NCBI GenBank assembly: GCA_949775045.1
Contig: OX459100.1
Coordinates: forward strand, 8,777,194-8,841,193
DNA: 64,000 bases
Source of the DNA: Metridium senile
Lineage: Eukaryota > Cnidaria > Anthozoa > Actiniaria > Metridiidae
Direction: 5' to 3'
The notes under the pieces are model-generated. The model saw only the letters and a list, made by a program, of their open reading frames with translations. It was not told where the DNA came from and did not search any database. Shown here one piece after another: positions 39,301-51,821 of this stretch. Position 1 is the stretch's first letter, and every line of letters begins with the position of its first letter. A program made the translations under genes and the position numbers.

Positions 39301-42300
39301 CACTAACAATCACCAATCATCAGTGATTTACAAAGCAGAATGCTCCTGCTGCGACACCTACATCGGGGAAACAATGAGGAACTTTAATGTTCGTAAGTCC
39401 GAACACGAAAACCCATTACACAATTCTCAGCCTGCATGACATCTTTCCAGCAATTCCACTCATATTTACACTTGGGACATTCTCCACAAAGAGAAATCGA
39501 TTTTCAAACGACGTATAATAGAAGGACTTTTAATAGCATGCGAACAACCAAGCCTTAACAAACAAGTACAATGCTTTATTGCAAGCCTCTATCCCTGAGG
39601 GATTATATAAACTTCTTAAACTGTTGGATATGTAAATTTTAGATTATACTGAAGATGACTTCTTAGTTGAAAACGTTATATAATATATTTACTATAACTT
39701 TATGCTTGTATTTAATAAATTTTACTATAAGCGAAATAATGTCATATCTATGTACGTTTCCACCAAATTCAAAACCTCTGGGAATAAAAACTTTTGTTCC
39801 AAATATTTTTCATGTGACATTGAAATACATAAGACAAAGAATCTTATTCCCAAAATATTTGAATATTTGGGCAGAAATGTACATAGCAACGCATTAGCCA
39901 ATTAGTTCTATTGTTGCAATAACTAATAGATATTATTGTTTGATCAAAGGTTCTTTTATGTGAAGATGGTTCAGGTAGAAAGTACCTTGTTAAAGAAATC
40001 ACTGATGAAAAGACGGAATGGAATATTGAAAAGGTTGTTCTATCATGCAATTAAGCATTGATTCATTTTAGCTCTCATTCATTCATTTTAGCTCTCATCA
40101 ATTGATTCATTTTAGCTCATTGATTCATTTTAGCTCTCATTGATGAATATTTTAGCTCTCATTGATGAATATTTTAGTTCTCATTGATTCACTTTAGCTC
40201 TCACTGATTCATTTTAGCTCTCATTCATTCATTTTTTTATTACCTCATTCATTAATCCACTAACTCAAAGGACTATTTTTTATTTGCTTTGTCAATTAAC
40301 TTATTTATTCAATCATTCATTATTTAGCAACACAATTATTCATTCATTTGTTCTTTCAGTAAAACTGCAACTTAAAATGGCAAAAAAATGGACAACTATC
40401 ACCAAAAAACAACAAAACCAGAAACCATTACACCCCTCATTTATTTATTCATTCATTATTTACTCACTTATTTTATATTATTTAATATTCATTCACACAT
40501 TCATTTTCAGACTTGTAATCTATCTTGAATTGTTTTCATTTATTTATCACCAACTATCTAATTTTAAAGCATCTAATAGTTGAAATGTCAATTCAGCCAT
40601 CAACATTTCTACACATGAAAGCTTTAAGTCAAACAGCGGTGCATGATACATTTTTTTCTAGATTGTTAGATTTGTTTGTCACATTCTGTTTGGATGATAT
40701 TATTTTCCCCAAAGCTTATACTGTATGATTTTTTCCCCTCTCTCAGAGGGCTGCAGAGTATTGTTTTCAAAATCCTCCACTCCCCCCCCCCCCCCCACCC
40801 CCTCAAAAGTCAAATGTTCCACACCTTATGTTATATCTGTTTATCAGATTGTGGACAATGAAATGGTGATGGAAAGAATGATAAGAGCTGCAAGAAACTC
40901 TAGAAAAACAAAGGAAGAAAGACGTCAAGAAAGCTTACGACGTGTCTCGGCAGAACTTACAGAACTAAGGAAAAGAATGAAAAGAGTACGGATAGAAAGT
41001 GAGAATGACGAAAAAGCTGAGCAAGACAAAGATACACCAAGACCAAAGAGCGATTCACCTGCTAACAATAAAATAACTCCAGAACAATCACAAGAAATGT
41101 TACGGATGTGTATTATACAAAGTGAGAGTTCACAAATGATGTACAGGGTTCTAATCAAACTTATTGGTGAAGTTGGCCCACTAGAAGGGAACTCGAGATG
41201 TCTACGGCAACTTTCAGATTTCACAAATGAGCTCAGAGAGCAGGAAAGAAAGTTGATCCCCAAACTTTACATGTTGAATGGTTTGAAGGATAACTTGGAG
41301 GAGGAACAGCTAGCAGTGCTTGAAAGGTTGCAGAAATGGCAGCAAACTCAGAACAAGCAAGTTGAAGGGATAGATAAGTTGATTACAAGTCTGCTGGAAC
41401 AAGGAAAGATTCAGTGGAATAGAGTAAGCTATTTCTCAGTATATTTCTTAATTGAATGAAAAACATTATAAATACTTCTCCATTTGGTGTGATATATAGA
41501 GGGCTTTAATATTATAGCACATTTATTGGTTTCTCGCTATCAGCCCAAAATCAAAAGATATTTAAGAAAAACATTTTACACAAAGTTTGTTTATCGTTGC
41601 TATGGAAACACTGATTAGCATAATGAGAACATCATTCCAAACTTTAATCCAAGACTGATATCTCCAAAAAAAAAAATTCAGATTCATTGGACTAAGGTAA
41701 GATCACGTAATAACAAATTCAAAAAGGGCCAAGAGAAACTACTTGGAGACACCTTAAAGGAGATAATAATTATTTTCCTGAGTTTTTTTGGGTTGTTTTT
41801 TTTGTTTGTAAGTTTTGACCTTTATCTTTTAGAAAGCATCAAACCGAAAATCAGAACCAGTCTTTAAATTTGGTGGTTCTATTGGAGTACGAAAGGTAAG
41901 AAGGCAACTTTTCTTTGGTTCATCCATCCATCCATCCATCTACTTTTATTTGTTTATTTATTTTCTCACTCACTCACTATTTATCCATTTATTAATTTTT
42001 ACTTTCTCACTCACTCACTATTTATCCATTCATTAATTTTTATTTTCTCACTCACTAACTATTTATCCATTTATTAATTTTTACTTTCTCACTCACTCAC
42101 TATTTATCCATTTATTAATTTACTCATTAATTTGCTTATTTACCGTTTCTCACTAACTCACTATCTATCCATCCATCCATTCATTTTTTGTTCATTTACT
42201 TTCCCATTCACTATTTCTATTTTTTATTTGTTAACTTTCTTCTCTCTCTTTTCATATTCAGTTATCTGTCCTAATCTTTCTTTCTTCTTTCTTTTCTAAA

Positions 42301-42479
42301 AGAATAGTTATCACTTCAAATTTTTTATTTTATTTTTTACATTAATGTTTCAGAGAGCAAAAACAGACTCATGTGAAACCAAGAAACAGTATCTCAGCAG
42401 TTTACAAGATGAACGAAATGAGGAACGAAAGAAACAGATCTCATCTCCACTTTGTGCAAGACAGATGCAAAAAATGTAA
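36343..42479 (+). CDS. Gene D: acidic, death-domain, coiled-coil protein, 529 aa
   Basis: Six coding exons: 36343-36790, 37406-37669, 38626-38738, 40848-41423, 41833-41895 and 42354-42479 (TAA). Phases run 1, 1, 0, 0, 0 and sum to 530 codons. The start is the ATG in GAAAAAATGG; the frame upstream to 36268 lacks another ATG. Residues 1-149 are acidic and serine-rich, ending CERCERLQLQGNNASSLDSG. About 150-238 is a death domain (GNVWKILGPILNIKMAKIKN, SALLRIKRKDIADKFLG). Residues 239-275 (AFDVHPIQVIDKPLHLNIRV) may be a beta segment. Residues 276-467 are mostly coiled coil (RRVSAELTELRKRMKRVRIE, GLKDNLEEEQLAVLERLQKW). The basic C-terminus ends LCARQMQKM. A polyadenylation signal AATAAA lies at 42491. 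It shares the CxxC-death domain-coiled coil order of genes A and B but is much diverged. Confidence 0.85.
37680..37835. repeat. GAT-rich microsatellite in gene D intron 2
   Basis: Imperfect TGATGATGA runs start 10 bp after the death-domain donor. No effect on the splice site is apparent. Confidence 0.85.
39310..39690 (+). pseudogene. Penelope-like element 3' end in gene D intron 3
   Basis: The plus-strand frame reads SSVIYKAECSCCDTYIGETM, then RNFNVRKSEHENPLHN before a TGA. After it come HIYTWDILHKEKSIFKRRII, EGLLIACEQPSLNKQ and a terminal GAAGATGACTTCTTAGTTGA AAACGTT. This is the GIY-YIG tail of a Penelope-like element with at least one stop. The 'GATGA...GAAACGT' ending recurs in fragments near 37320 and 57420. 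Confidence 0.65.
39715..39925. mobile_element. Inverted-repeat element, ATGTACGTTTCCACC family (copy 1)
   Basis: TATGTACGTTTCCACCAAAT and CTGGGAATAAAAACTTTTGT pair with ACAAAGAATCTTATTCCCAA and CAGAAATGTACATAGCAACG. Copies at 56980-57171 and 59482-59665 define a family whose outermost ends read ATAGACC..ATCGGCTAA. Confidence 0.7.
40060..40520. repeat. Degenerate TTAGCTCTCATTGATTCAT repeats in gene D intron
   Basis: About eight imperfect copies of a 20-bp unit (CATTTTAGCTCTCATTGATT) at 40060-40230 give way to looser TTCATTCATT-type runs to about 40510. Non-coding. Confidence 0.8.
41925..42200. repeat. TTTATCCATTCATTAATTTT tandem repeats
   Basis: In the last intron of gene D, four copies of a roughly 55-bp unit (TTTTCTCACTCACTCACTAT, TTATCCATTTATTAATTTTT) are flanked by CATC runs. 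Confidence 0.8.
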
Positions 42480-42682
42480 AATTAATGAGAAATAAATCTA
42501 GCTAGCTAATAAGGTAATTAAGACAAGTCATTTTCACAATAGAAGAAAGACAAAACATCCATAAAATGTGTTTGTCTAATAAGAATTCAAAAAAATCAGA
42601 CAAGGTTTTTGTCTAGAATTGTTTTCATCCAGTTTTAGAAGACAGACAAATCATCCCTAAAATATGTTCATTTAATGTGAAG

Positions 42683-42861
42683 AGACCTCTTTACCTTCCT
42701 TGTTTGTTGTCCCATTTCAGATCACGTGAATATCATGCTACCCTTGGGAATTGTTTCTTTCACATGTAAATGATATAACATGTTCATCATAAAAGAACAA
42801 TTCTCAAGGGAATGTCACGTGGTCTGAAATTGGCAATTTGCATACGGAGGTAAAGAGGTCT
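42683..42861. mobile_element. MITE with AGACCTCTTTACC ends (copy 1)
   Basis: AGACCTCTTTACCTTCCTTG and CCCATTTCAGATCACGTGA pair with TCACGTGGTCTGAAATTGGC and GGAGGTAAAGAGGTCT. Copy 2 at 43422-43594 is about 90 percent alike by eye. An isolated end occurs near 60095. Confidence 0.85.
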
Positions 42862-43301
42862 ATTAATCAAAATCAGACAACATATATTAGTCCTGTTTTC
42901 AAGATAAGATGATATGTTTGCCCAGGCAATATCTCTGTCTTCTAATGTGAAAATTAACAACTGTTGATAACAATGGCAAAAATTGCATGCTTTAGGAAAC
43001 ATCAAAACTAGAATATGTGCTCATAAACTTAGCATCGTACAGCCTTTTTTATTCTTTTGAAATGAATATTTCACCTTGATTTGCTAACTAATCACACAAC
43101 AAGGTAACAATAATAGTGTACAATAACTAGTAGACTTTGTCAGTGTCTCCACGGAATAATTTGAGTAACAAAGGCAAAATGTACACCACAGAAAACATAG
43201 GAAAAGACTTTCTGACAATTCAGACATATAGCTCATGTGTCATTAATCTTTTGATAACATCTGAAATGTCAGTAGGTACATACGGTCCCTCTTTCATAAT
43301 A

Positions 43302-43388
43302 ATAGTCTCCCTCGCAGCTGTCATTAAAGTTGGGCTTCCTGTGGGACACAGGAAGCCCGACACTAATAACGGCTGCGAGGGAGACTAT
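43302..43388. mobile_element. Hairpin ATAGTCTCCCTCGCAGC
   Basis: ATAGTCTCCCTCGCAGCTGT and GGGCTTCCTGTG pair with CACAGGAAGCCC and GGCTGCGAGGGAGACTAT, giving an 87-bp near-perfect palindrome. Confidence 0.8.
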
Positions 43389-43421
43389 CTTTCATATGGT
43401 CTTAACCTTTGTTACTTCAAT

Positions 43422-43594
43422 AGACCTCTTTACCTTCCTTATTTGTTGTCCCATTTCAGATCATGTGATGCTACCCTTGGGAATTGTTTCTTTCACATGT
43501 AAATGATATAACAAGTTCATCATAAAAAGAACAATTCTCAAGGGAGTGACACGTGGTCTGAAATGGGCAATTTGCATACGGAGGTAAAGAGGTT
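43422..43594. mobile_element. MITE with AGACCTCTTTACC ends (copy 2)
   Basis: The same structure as 42683-42861, in the same orientation and 740 bp away, with a few indels. A TA dinucleotide precedes the left end. Confidence 0.85.
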
Positions 43595-45116
43595 TTTCGC
43601 TCACATGACTGCAAATAACCAACCTACCTAACTTTATCACGCTGGGTTACGCATAAGGCTTGCAAGTCCAATTTAAATTGTTGCTGTTTATATCTAATCT
43701 TTCATTGTTTCTTATGAATCTTTGTAATTCATTGGTTTAATTAGAATAGCAGTTATTATGAATATCAAATGACTGTTTGAGAATTATAGAATTTCAAAGG
43801 AACCAATTTCCAGTCAAATGTCGATTGCATATATATTACTAAGTCGTGGAGTTTATTTATGTTTTGAGGTTAATGTTATGGAGAATCTCAGTGTAAAGAA
43901 TGGAATGGTATAGGTGGACATACAGTGTTATGGTTTTGCCAACCAACCATTGTTATAAGAACAAAGAAAATTACAAAATCTATTGTGCAAATGGTTGGCA
44001 AATTAGCATCACAATGCCAACACTTCTTATATAAACACTACGCTCACCTATAGCCAATCAAAGAAATCTCTGTAGGAAAGTTTATTTATGCTTCTAAGGC
44101 TGAAGTAACTTTATAAGAATTGATTTTCATTTAGGCCTAGTTCAAACATGGTATCTCACGTGCTGAACCTAATGCACTAATTCTATCTAAGGAGCAAAAC
44201 CTATTGTTTGAATTCATTTGCATTAGATTTGGCACATGTAAGAAGTGACATTTGAACTGGGCCTTTGACTGAGGATTAGAGGACAATTTATCTTCAAATT
44301 ATTTTCTATTCATATTGAACACTGATTATATTTCATCATCATCATCTTAAGAATGATTATATTTAAAATACTTGAAGTCTTGATTTATTATAAGTTTTGA
44401 TTTCATTGCACAAGTTTGTCACAGATCCTCTGATTTGTTGATCAGCTATTTTCATAATTATTAATTAATGTGCAAGAACATTAGGGTCATTCCACATGAG
44501 AGTTAACTGACTAAGGTTCTCAATGTGATTTTACTGTAATATTATCTATTCTATGTGATATTTACTAAGCAAATTTTCTTATATTTGACTTACTGAATTT
44601 GCCATTTGTAATGTCCGTCATGTTTCTTGTAATGTCCTTCACGCTAAATATTCCCTTTTTTAAAAAAATAGAAGAAAAAACTAAAAAATATAGGTCTTCA
44701 GTAAGAAAACTTAACCTATAGCTATAACCAAATGCTAAAAAGCATTTGTTTGCTATAAACTTCTCACAATTCACAGGAATTTCACTTCTAATTTACCCAA
44801 CTGGAATTAGTGGTAGTTTTAGCTGTATTAAATGTCTGTCACAGTCCTTTTGGACAAAAAACTGACAAGTTACGTTGAAAATTATTTCTGAAAACTTTTT
44901 TCATGCAAATTGTAGACAAGGTTCTAAGACAGTTGTGTGAAAAAATAAAGTGTAAGATAATGCAACTGTGTATGAAACACAAGCTTATATAGGTCTGTGA
45001 ATGTAATGTCGTCACAGTGGAATGACCCATTAGATGAAAAATCTGAATATTTTTCATACATTTAAGTACTGCTTTATAAATATAATTTGATAATAGAATT
45101 ATAGGCTGCAAATTGA
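43595..45116. other. AT-rich intergenic stretch, nothing identified
   Basis: Both strands were read for exons with paired splice sites, domain motifs and inverted ends. Short open frames (for example 44565-44774 and 44839-45111 on the minus strand) have AT-driven composition and no splice context. A run of CATCATCATCATC sits at 44335. Confidence 0.5.
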
Positions 45117-45174
45117 TAGCCTGCGTACAGCCGGTTTAATTACCCGTAATTTTAAACCGGCTGTACGCAGGCTA
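45117..45174. repeat. Perfect 25-bp hairpin TAGCCTGCGTACAGCC
   Basis: TAGCCTGCGTACAGCCGGTT and TAA pair exactly with their complement, around an ATTACCCGTAAT loop that itself is a near-palindrome. The core TAGCCTGCGTA also appears at 19480. Confidence 0.85.
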
Positions 45175-45471
45175 CAAATTGACCAATTGTAGTTCAAAAA
45201 AAATTTTTGCTGCAAAATTATATTTGAATGATCTTATTAGATCATTGCACAGAATTGTGGTCAGGATCACTAAAATAACAATAACTTAGTTTTTCATTTT
45301 TCAAAAACCTAATTTTGCGGTAATGTGAGTATGCATATGAGTCAACTTAAAGTCATGAGTAATATTTTATGTTGTGTTTAATATAGTGTAACCATTTCAA
45401 GAACTAAAGAAGAAAGAAAGTGTGTGGAAAATTCAAACATTGATGTAAAAATGGTCCATTAGTACATAATA

Positions 45472-45610
45472 TACAGTGGTACTTCTATTAAGCGGTCACT
45501 CTCGGGACTTTCCAATAGAGGTATAGAAAATAGATCTGGGACTTTTTATTGTGGCTCCTAATAGAGGGTGACTGCTTAATGGGTGACCGCTTAATAGAGG
45601 TACCACTGTA
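45472..45610. mobile_element. Pogo/Tigger-like MITE with TACAGTGGTACCTCTATTAA ends
   Basis: The left end TACAGTGGTACTTCTATTAA GCGGTCAC and right end GTGACCGCTTAATAGAGGTA CCACTGTA pair. TA borders both ends. The CAGTGGTACCTCTATTAAGC motif resembles Tc1/mariner-Tigger type ends from general knowledge. A second, internally duplicated copy is at 61251-61497. Confidence 0.8.
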
Positions 45611-45626
45611 GAATGCTTTGATAATG

Positions 45627-45851
45627 ATCATTAACAGGTTCCCATTTAAATCTGTACTTTCCCATTTAAATCTGTGCTTATGCAAATTTTGTTGATGTGT
45701 GCTAAACACACAGATCAACCAATCAGAGAAGTTCACTTCAGTAATAATATACTCTGATTGGTTGATCTGTGTGTTTAGTACACATCAACACAATTTGCAT
45801 AAGTACAGATTTAAATGGGAAAGTACAGATATAATTGGGAACCTGTTCATT
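45627..45851. mobile_element. Foldback element with AACAGGTTCCCATTTAAATC ends
   Basis: The arms run for about 100 bp (CATCAACAAAATTTGCATAA-type segments and CACAGATCAACCAATCAGAG paired on both sides) with a short loop near 45740. The left arm has a small duplication of CCCATTTAAATCTGTACTTT. Confidence 0.8.
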
Positions 45852-46156
45852 GTACAAATATCTAGTCACAATTGTACAAGTTTTACAAGTAATTTGGCAT
45901 TAAATGCCCAATCAGAGTAATTATATTTTTTATAGTATTTTTAGTTTTGTTTATCATGAGAGATTTAAAATTTAGGAGTTTTACTATTTTATTTGTGTAA
46001 GATTTTGTTATTGGATTGTCAAGTATATTGAATAAAGATTGACAGTGTTAAAACAGCACAGAAATTACTTATAAATTTTTTTTACTGTTTTAGCCTAGAA
46101 AAACTTAATGATTTGAACATTAATCATGGGCCAGATTGGAAAAAAGCTCTGCTTTA

Positions 46157-46324
<168 letters not shown>

Positions 46325-46589
46325 ACATTTACTTTTTATATAAAATAGAATAGAGAATTCTATTTACCCATAGTCCATTTCAGGCAAGCATTCAATCTTT
46401 ACTCTGTCAACTATACTTAAAACTGTAAATATGTAAAAATTGTTGCAGCTGTCAATTAAATCAAAAATTATCATTGAATTTGTTTTACTTTTATATATTA
46501 CAGGGAGATATTTGGTATGAAAAGGAAACATTTTTGACAAAAATAACAACATTTTAGTTCAGGAGTTTTTAATAAGCTTATGAGGGACT

Positions 46590-47085
46590 AGTCATTTATT
46601 AGGGGGTGGGGGTGGGGGGGTGGGCTGGTGCAATTGGGGTAGGGGTCATACTTTTTCATGCAGGCAAATATGGTGGGTAAAGAAAAATTCTGCAATCATC
46701 ACTATTATCATCATTGTTCTTTTATGTACTATCTCTTAGAGGGCCACATTAATTTGTGCATTTGAAAGAACAGGGCCACAAACAATTATGTCAAGGGAAT
46801 TGAAAATGCACCAGGACCCCCCCCCTCTAATAAATGACCCGTCCCTAAGATAGTCGTCCCTATTATCGCGCACATCCTATCATCGTGCTTTTCGTAAAAA
46901 ATAATATATATCTGCTATTCTGCGTAAAAGTTTATTTAAGAAAGTGAACTAAAATAGCTGGTTGCAACAGAATAAGCAGCCATAATTGTTTTCATTCATT
47001 TTGAAGCAAGTTTTTAGAAGATATATTTTTTACGAAAAGCACGATAATAGGATGTGCGCGATAATTGGTACGACTACCTTATCTC
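46590..47085. mobile_element. Two abutting inverted-repeat elements
   Basis: First, GGACTAGTCATTTATTAGGG at 46586 pairs with CCCTCTAATAAATGACCCGT at 46820. Second, GATAGTCGTCCCTATTATCG, CGCACATCCTATCATCGTGC and TTTTCGTAAAAAAT at 46851 pair with their complement at 47022-47085. The two share only a junction near 46846. Confidence 0.7.
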
Positions 47086-47576
47086 ATCAACTCACTTCCG
47101 GCTAAAACGGGATTTTTCTTTTTTTCTGCTTTCTAACATTTCATTCTAACTAGCAGACATTACAGCCACACATCATAATCAATATTGGTTATCATTTGAA
47201 ATTAAATAAATATTACCCTTTCTTGTTTGCCACATGCTTCGTTCAAACGGTGCCATGGCCAATAGAACTCCAAATTAAACGATTTTTTTTCTCGTTTAAA
47301 TACAAGATGCTCAAAATCAAATGTCACATAAATGAAAGCAAAATGCAACTCAGATACTTCAAAATATATAATCTAGTAAGTGAAAACTTATCGTTTTGCA
47401 TGGATTTTGCCCCCAGTTTTTTTCGGCGGTAAATTCGTCGAAATTTTATTCTCTGAACAAGTTGATCACGTGCTTTGTTCGTCCAATCAGAGCACTCCAA
47501 GTGAAATTAGCAACATTCCGAACATGTTTCGTTACACCATTTGTTATATAGCGCGCGTGCAACTTTTAGATACAAA

Positions 47577-48814
47577 ATGAGTTTTCAAGCTTCTTTCTCT
47601 GCGAATCGCACAAGACAACCAACTTGTACACTTTGCAGAAACCACGGCATTAGATCTGACTTGAAAGGGCATAAATATTACTGTGAATTCAGCGATTGTG
47701 AGTGCAAGCTATGCTTCCAAGGGCGCGAAAGACGCGAGGTTATGAGACAGCAAGTGCAACTACGAAGACGGCAAATGAAGCAAATTTACTCCTCGATGAA
47801 CCCTGAAGACAACAAGGATAATGTTGAAGAAACTTCTAGTGGTTTTAAGATTGATAAGGCGGTGCAAACTGACGATCAACATGAACAGGAGTGGTCGGGT
47901 AGGTCATGCCATTTTTACATAAAACATTTTTGCTGAACTTGCAAATTTATTCCACTTCTTGGGACACTGCCTATCTCTATCAGCATTTGATTATGTGAAC
48001 TTTGTTCATCTAATAAGCAACATATAAACTTATATTTTATATTATTATTATATTAATGTGCAACATTATTTATTCACAAGATTTCTTGGTTAAAGCCGTG
48101 TTATAATAGACAAATGAAATTTCGCAATGTCTAGAACCGCGCTCGCGCTTCTGATATGTCTGATATGTCTGATATCGATGTCTTCTTTCGAAACAAGTTG
48201 CAAACTTGCAAACTTCGCTGTCCTTTTATGCACTTAATTATGCATGCAATAAAATATTTTATTTATAATTCCATCAGGCTAGCATTGTATTTTATGAAAA
48301 GCATCTAAAATGTTTTTTTTCTTCTGAAAATGAAATTTGCCCCTCTGTAAATTAATGCAACTCGTGGATTGCAATTCTTATAGTAGACTTGAGGCTGTTC
48401 GCATGAGGAGTTCATAATAAAGGAAATAATTTACGGTTTTCACGCTTAAATGTTCTTAAAAATGAAGTTTCGACTGCGGTTAATAAGGCTAGTCACTATT
48501 TAAATAATGGTCTAAAATTATTTCTAATTTTTACAATTGATAAAAAACTTGTTGAATTTCATGTTTCAGCTGCTCGTCGAACCAACAATTCTTTCAACTG
48601 CCATCCTAACCTACCATCTCCTGAGATCACCACAAACTGTTACAATCATGTCCATCCCAGCAAAACATGGCCAGTTGTTTTTGATAACAGTGCGTTTATC
48701 AAGGTAGAAGCGAATAGGGGCAAGATTTCCAATGAATGGCCAGCTTGTCAAGTCAGCTCAAGACAGAGTAGCTCCTTCAATGGTTTTTGGCAAGAATTTG
48801 TACAAAGGCTTTAA
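47577..48814 (+). CDS. DM-domain (DMRT-like) transcription factor 1, 188 aa
   Basis: Two exons, 47577-47898 and 48570-48814 (donor TCGG/GTAGGT, acceptor GTTTCAG, phase 1), give 188 residues. Residues about 14-60 are a DM domain with the intertwined zinc ligands: C-x2-C (CTLCRNHG), KGHKYYC, then CECKLC. The RRQMKQIY tail after RERREVMRQQ fits the C-terminal recognition helix. DM proteins bind DNA through the minor groove and are known regulators of sexual differentiation in animals. Exon 2 encodes DNSAFIK and ISNEWPACQVS, shared with the next gene. No DMA domain seen, so this is not the DMRT3/4/5 class. A TATATA stretch sits 30 bp before the ATG. Orthology inside the DMRT family is not resolved. 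Confidence 0.88.
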
Positions 48815-49354
48815 AAATTACTGCAAAACAAACTGTTCCACCATCTTATAACTTTAATGGACATCGTTACTGTTCTCACGTTTTTCGTTTTTCGTTTGTT
48901 GGAATTGTTATATCATGTGGTTCATGTATACTTTTACAGTGAGGATAATTGAACTGTGAACACTTTGCGTTATTTGTTACTTTGTTTTAACTCACATCCC
49001 TTGAGCGAATAGAGGGGGTGTAAGGGTTTGCGGTGATGCGGTTTGCGTTATTTTTGGTGCGGTTTTAGGGTTTTTTCATTCATAACTGCGGTTTTGCGGT
49101 GTCGCAATTCTTGCGGTTGCGGTTTTTAGCATTTTTTTTCTTTTAAACATTAATAATTACAGTGAGGATACTCGAACCGTGAACACTTGACTTTTTTCAT
49201 GTTATTATTTTCTGAACCTTCTATTGCTTCAAAACCTCTAGAGGCCTTTAAAAATGAAGCTGTGAGTTCAAATACACTTAGAGTTCATAATAAGTCGTAT
49301 TTCTAATATATTTGCTCATTGGATGTGGGTTAAAGAAAAAGTACTTAAGCCTAG

Positions 49355-49509
49355 CACTAGCGACGCAGCAAGCGCAAACGCAAGCGCAAGCACAAGCATT
49401 AATTTTAGAGTGAAAACGAGACGCGAATAAGCGCAAACAATTACCTATATAGTGCCACGAAATAAGGTCGCTTGCGCTTGTGTTTGCGCTTGTGCTTGCG
49501 TCGCTAGTG
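49355..49509. mobile_element. Foldback with ACGCAAGCGCAAGCACAAGC arm
   Basis: CACTAGCGACGCAGCAAGCG and CAAACGCAAGCGCAAGCACA pair with TGTGTTTGCGCTTGTGCTTG and CGTCGCTAGTG. The arms are themselves hexanucleotide-like (GCAAGC) repeats. Lies between the two DM genes. Confidence 0.75.
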
Positions 49510-50019
49510 AAAACCACGCTTTAGTGTATTTGAACTTATTGCTTCCTTTTGAGAGGTTTAAAAGCTGTAGAAAGTTTAGAAAATATTATATTACACGTAC
49601 ATGAGAAAAGTGTTCATCCTCGGCCTCACTGTAACTTAGTGCAAACTTGAATAAAAACATCATGACTAGTTACTATATTTTACAGTCTACGTAATTCAAT
49701 AGAAACAACAAAAGACCCCAAGTTAAACAATGAACAAAACTATAAAACAAGAATACAATAGGTTTCCAGTACACAGAGACCAACATTTTCGATGTATTTG
49801 ATTTTTTTCAAGCATGAGAGTACAAATCTGACTGTCCCCTCTCCCCCACCGCGCTTCTTTATCAATCACGTGCGCAAAGTGAAACAAACATCCAATCATA
49901 GTTGCTAAACATGACTGACAGCTGTCAATGGTTACAGCACATGTTTCTATTCGACGTTACCTTACTCTTGCAGTCACTGTAAGTATCCTCTCTGTGTGCA
50001 CTGGTAGACGAAACTGATC

Positions 50020-51427
50020 ATGAGTTTTGGACGAAGTGATGCCCCTAAGCGAACAAGACGACCTAGTTGTACCTTGTGCTCGAACCACGGCATACGATCT
50101 GATTTGAAAGGGCACAAATATCACTGTGAATATAGTGATTGTGAATGCAAGCTGTGCGATCGAGGGCGCGAAAGACGTGAAGTGATGAGAAAACAAGTGA
50201 AGCTGCGAAGGCATCAAATGAGGCAGATCTACGCCGAGAAATCTGGTGCCAGGACAGCAAGTGAACTGAAAGTTGACTCATCCTCACAGAGAATGATGCC
50301 TCCGATTCGTTTCGAGCCACAAACTCAAGGTAAATGAATATTTATTGACGATAGCTTGTGTTGATCAAACTTTTTTCGCTTTTACTGTCACTAACAATCA
50401 CTTTTTAGATGTCAAATCCCGACAAAATTGTAAACTAAGTTAATTTCAATTTCTCTTGATCAAAGATTCGATTTGAAATCAATGAAATCTAACACGGTTT
50501 GCACAAAACAAACTTGCAACGAGCCTCAACAATCATTGCCACATTTCATGACACTGTGGGTCACAAGTAACAAACTAAAACATTTAGTATTTTCAGATCT
50601 TATTTTTAGTACTAGTTAGTTAAATTCAACGCTCAGATGGGCATTTTTGTCGATTCCATAGTTTCTTTTTGACGTAGTTTGTCAATTTCACTTCGCATGA
50701 GCTGTGCACGTGCCCGGTATACGCCGGTATACGCTGAAAGGACTGTAAGTTTCTCGATTTTAGTTGTAAACTTCTCCCCGAATTCTGCTGAAGTTCGCTT
50801 TTTCCCATTTTTCACTTTATTCAAAACTACAAAAAGAAATGATCTCACATTAATTTTCAATGTCGCTATCATTTAATCAAGAGAAATGAATTATATAAGT
50901 TGTTTATTTTGCAAGCATGGTACGTTTATAGTTCATTGAAAACAACGATTTTTACGAACATTATAATGATTGACATTGTGATTAGCTAGCTTTTATACCT
51001 GTGGATCCAATCAAAACTATTATTTATCGTGTAAAAAAAGCAAAACCTGACATATAAATACCATCTTGTTGTTATTCTAGCGCCTCTCTGCAACGTCAGC
51101 CCTGGCTATCCCTTCCCGAGGTTTCCACCACGAGGGATCCCCTACACTCAAAGCAACGCCGTGGACTCAATGGCGTACTTCCTCAACATGTCACCACCAG
51201 GATTATTAACACAAAGAAGCCACAGCCCACTGCAACGCCTCAGTCCTGCACTGGGTAGACTCAGTGTTTCAGATAACAGCGCTTTTGTGAGGTTTTCGCC
51301 GCAGTCAAACACGATTCACGGAGCGATTTCCAATGGATGGCCAGCGTGTGAGGTCAGCGATTCCAAGGAGGCGGCATACGCGCTGGCTTCTCTTCACCAC
51401 AAGAAGAACCAGATGAGATTGAAATAG
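50020..51427 (+). CDS. DM-domain (DMRT-like) transcription factor 2, 218 aa
   Basis: Exons 50020-50329 and 51081-51427 (donor CAAG/GTAAAT, acceptor TTATTCTAG, phase 1) give 218 residues. The DM domain (about 12-58) reads SCTLCSNHGIRSDLKGHKYH, then CEYSDCECKLCDRGRERREV; all cysteines and histidines are kept. Exon 2 is proline- and serine-rich (YPFPRFPPRGIPYTQ, SPPGLLTQRSHSPLQRLSP) and carries DNSAFVRF and ISNGWPACEVS, matching the upstream gene. Same intron position and phase as the neighbour 1.2 kb upstream, so the two are tandem duplicates. Longer C-terminal region than gene 1. Likely a nuclear DNA-binding regulator. Confidence 0.9.
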
Positions 51428-51821
51428 TAATGACCCGGCTACGAATATAAATGAACTTTTGATAACATTTGGTTTCCATTGAACCTTGTCAAACTTTTTG
51501 ACAACTGGTAGAAAGAAGAAGTTTTTCATGTATTATTTTTCATGTCAACAGATGTAATTTCATGTGTATAAAACGAGAAGAAATATACATGCTTTCTTCA
51601 TATTTTCATGTCAGCAAACTTAATTTTATATGCTGTCACTTGTAATATGTAATGCAAAGAAAACAAAGAATTATCATTATTCAATATTTATAGTGTCTTG
51701 ATGCTGTTTGATGCGCGAGATAAAACGAAAACATTTTTCTACGCTTTGAACAAGAAACATTGTTAAAATATAATTACAACGTCCTGCAACAATTGTATAG
51801 CAATTTTTAATATTTGATGCC

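Noticed and set aside
40925..41263. Minus-strand serine/leucine-rich frame
   Set aside because: Antisense shadow of the gene D coiled-coil exon, whose plus-strand splice sites and heptads are clear.
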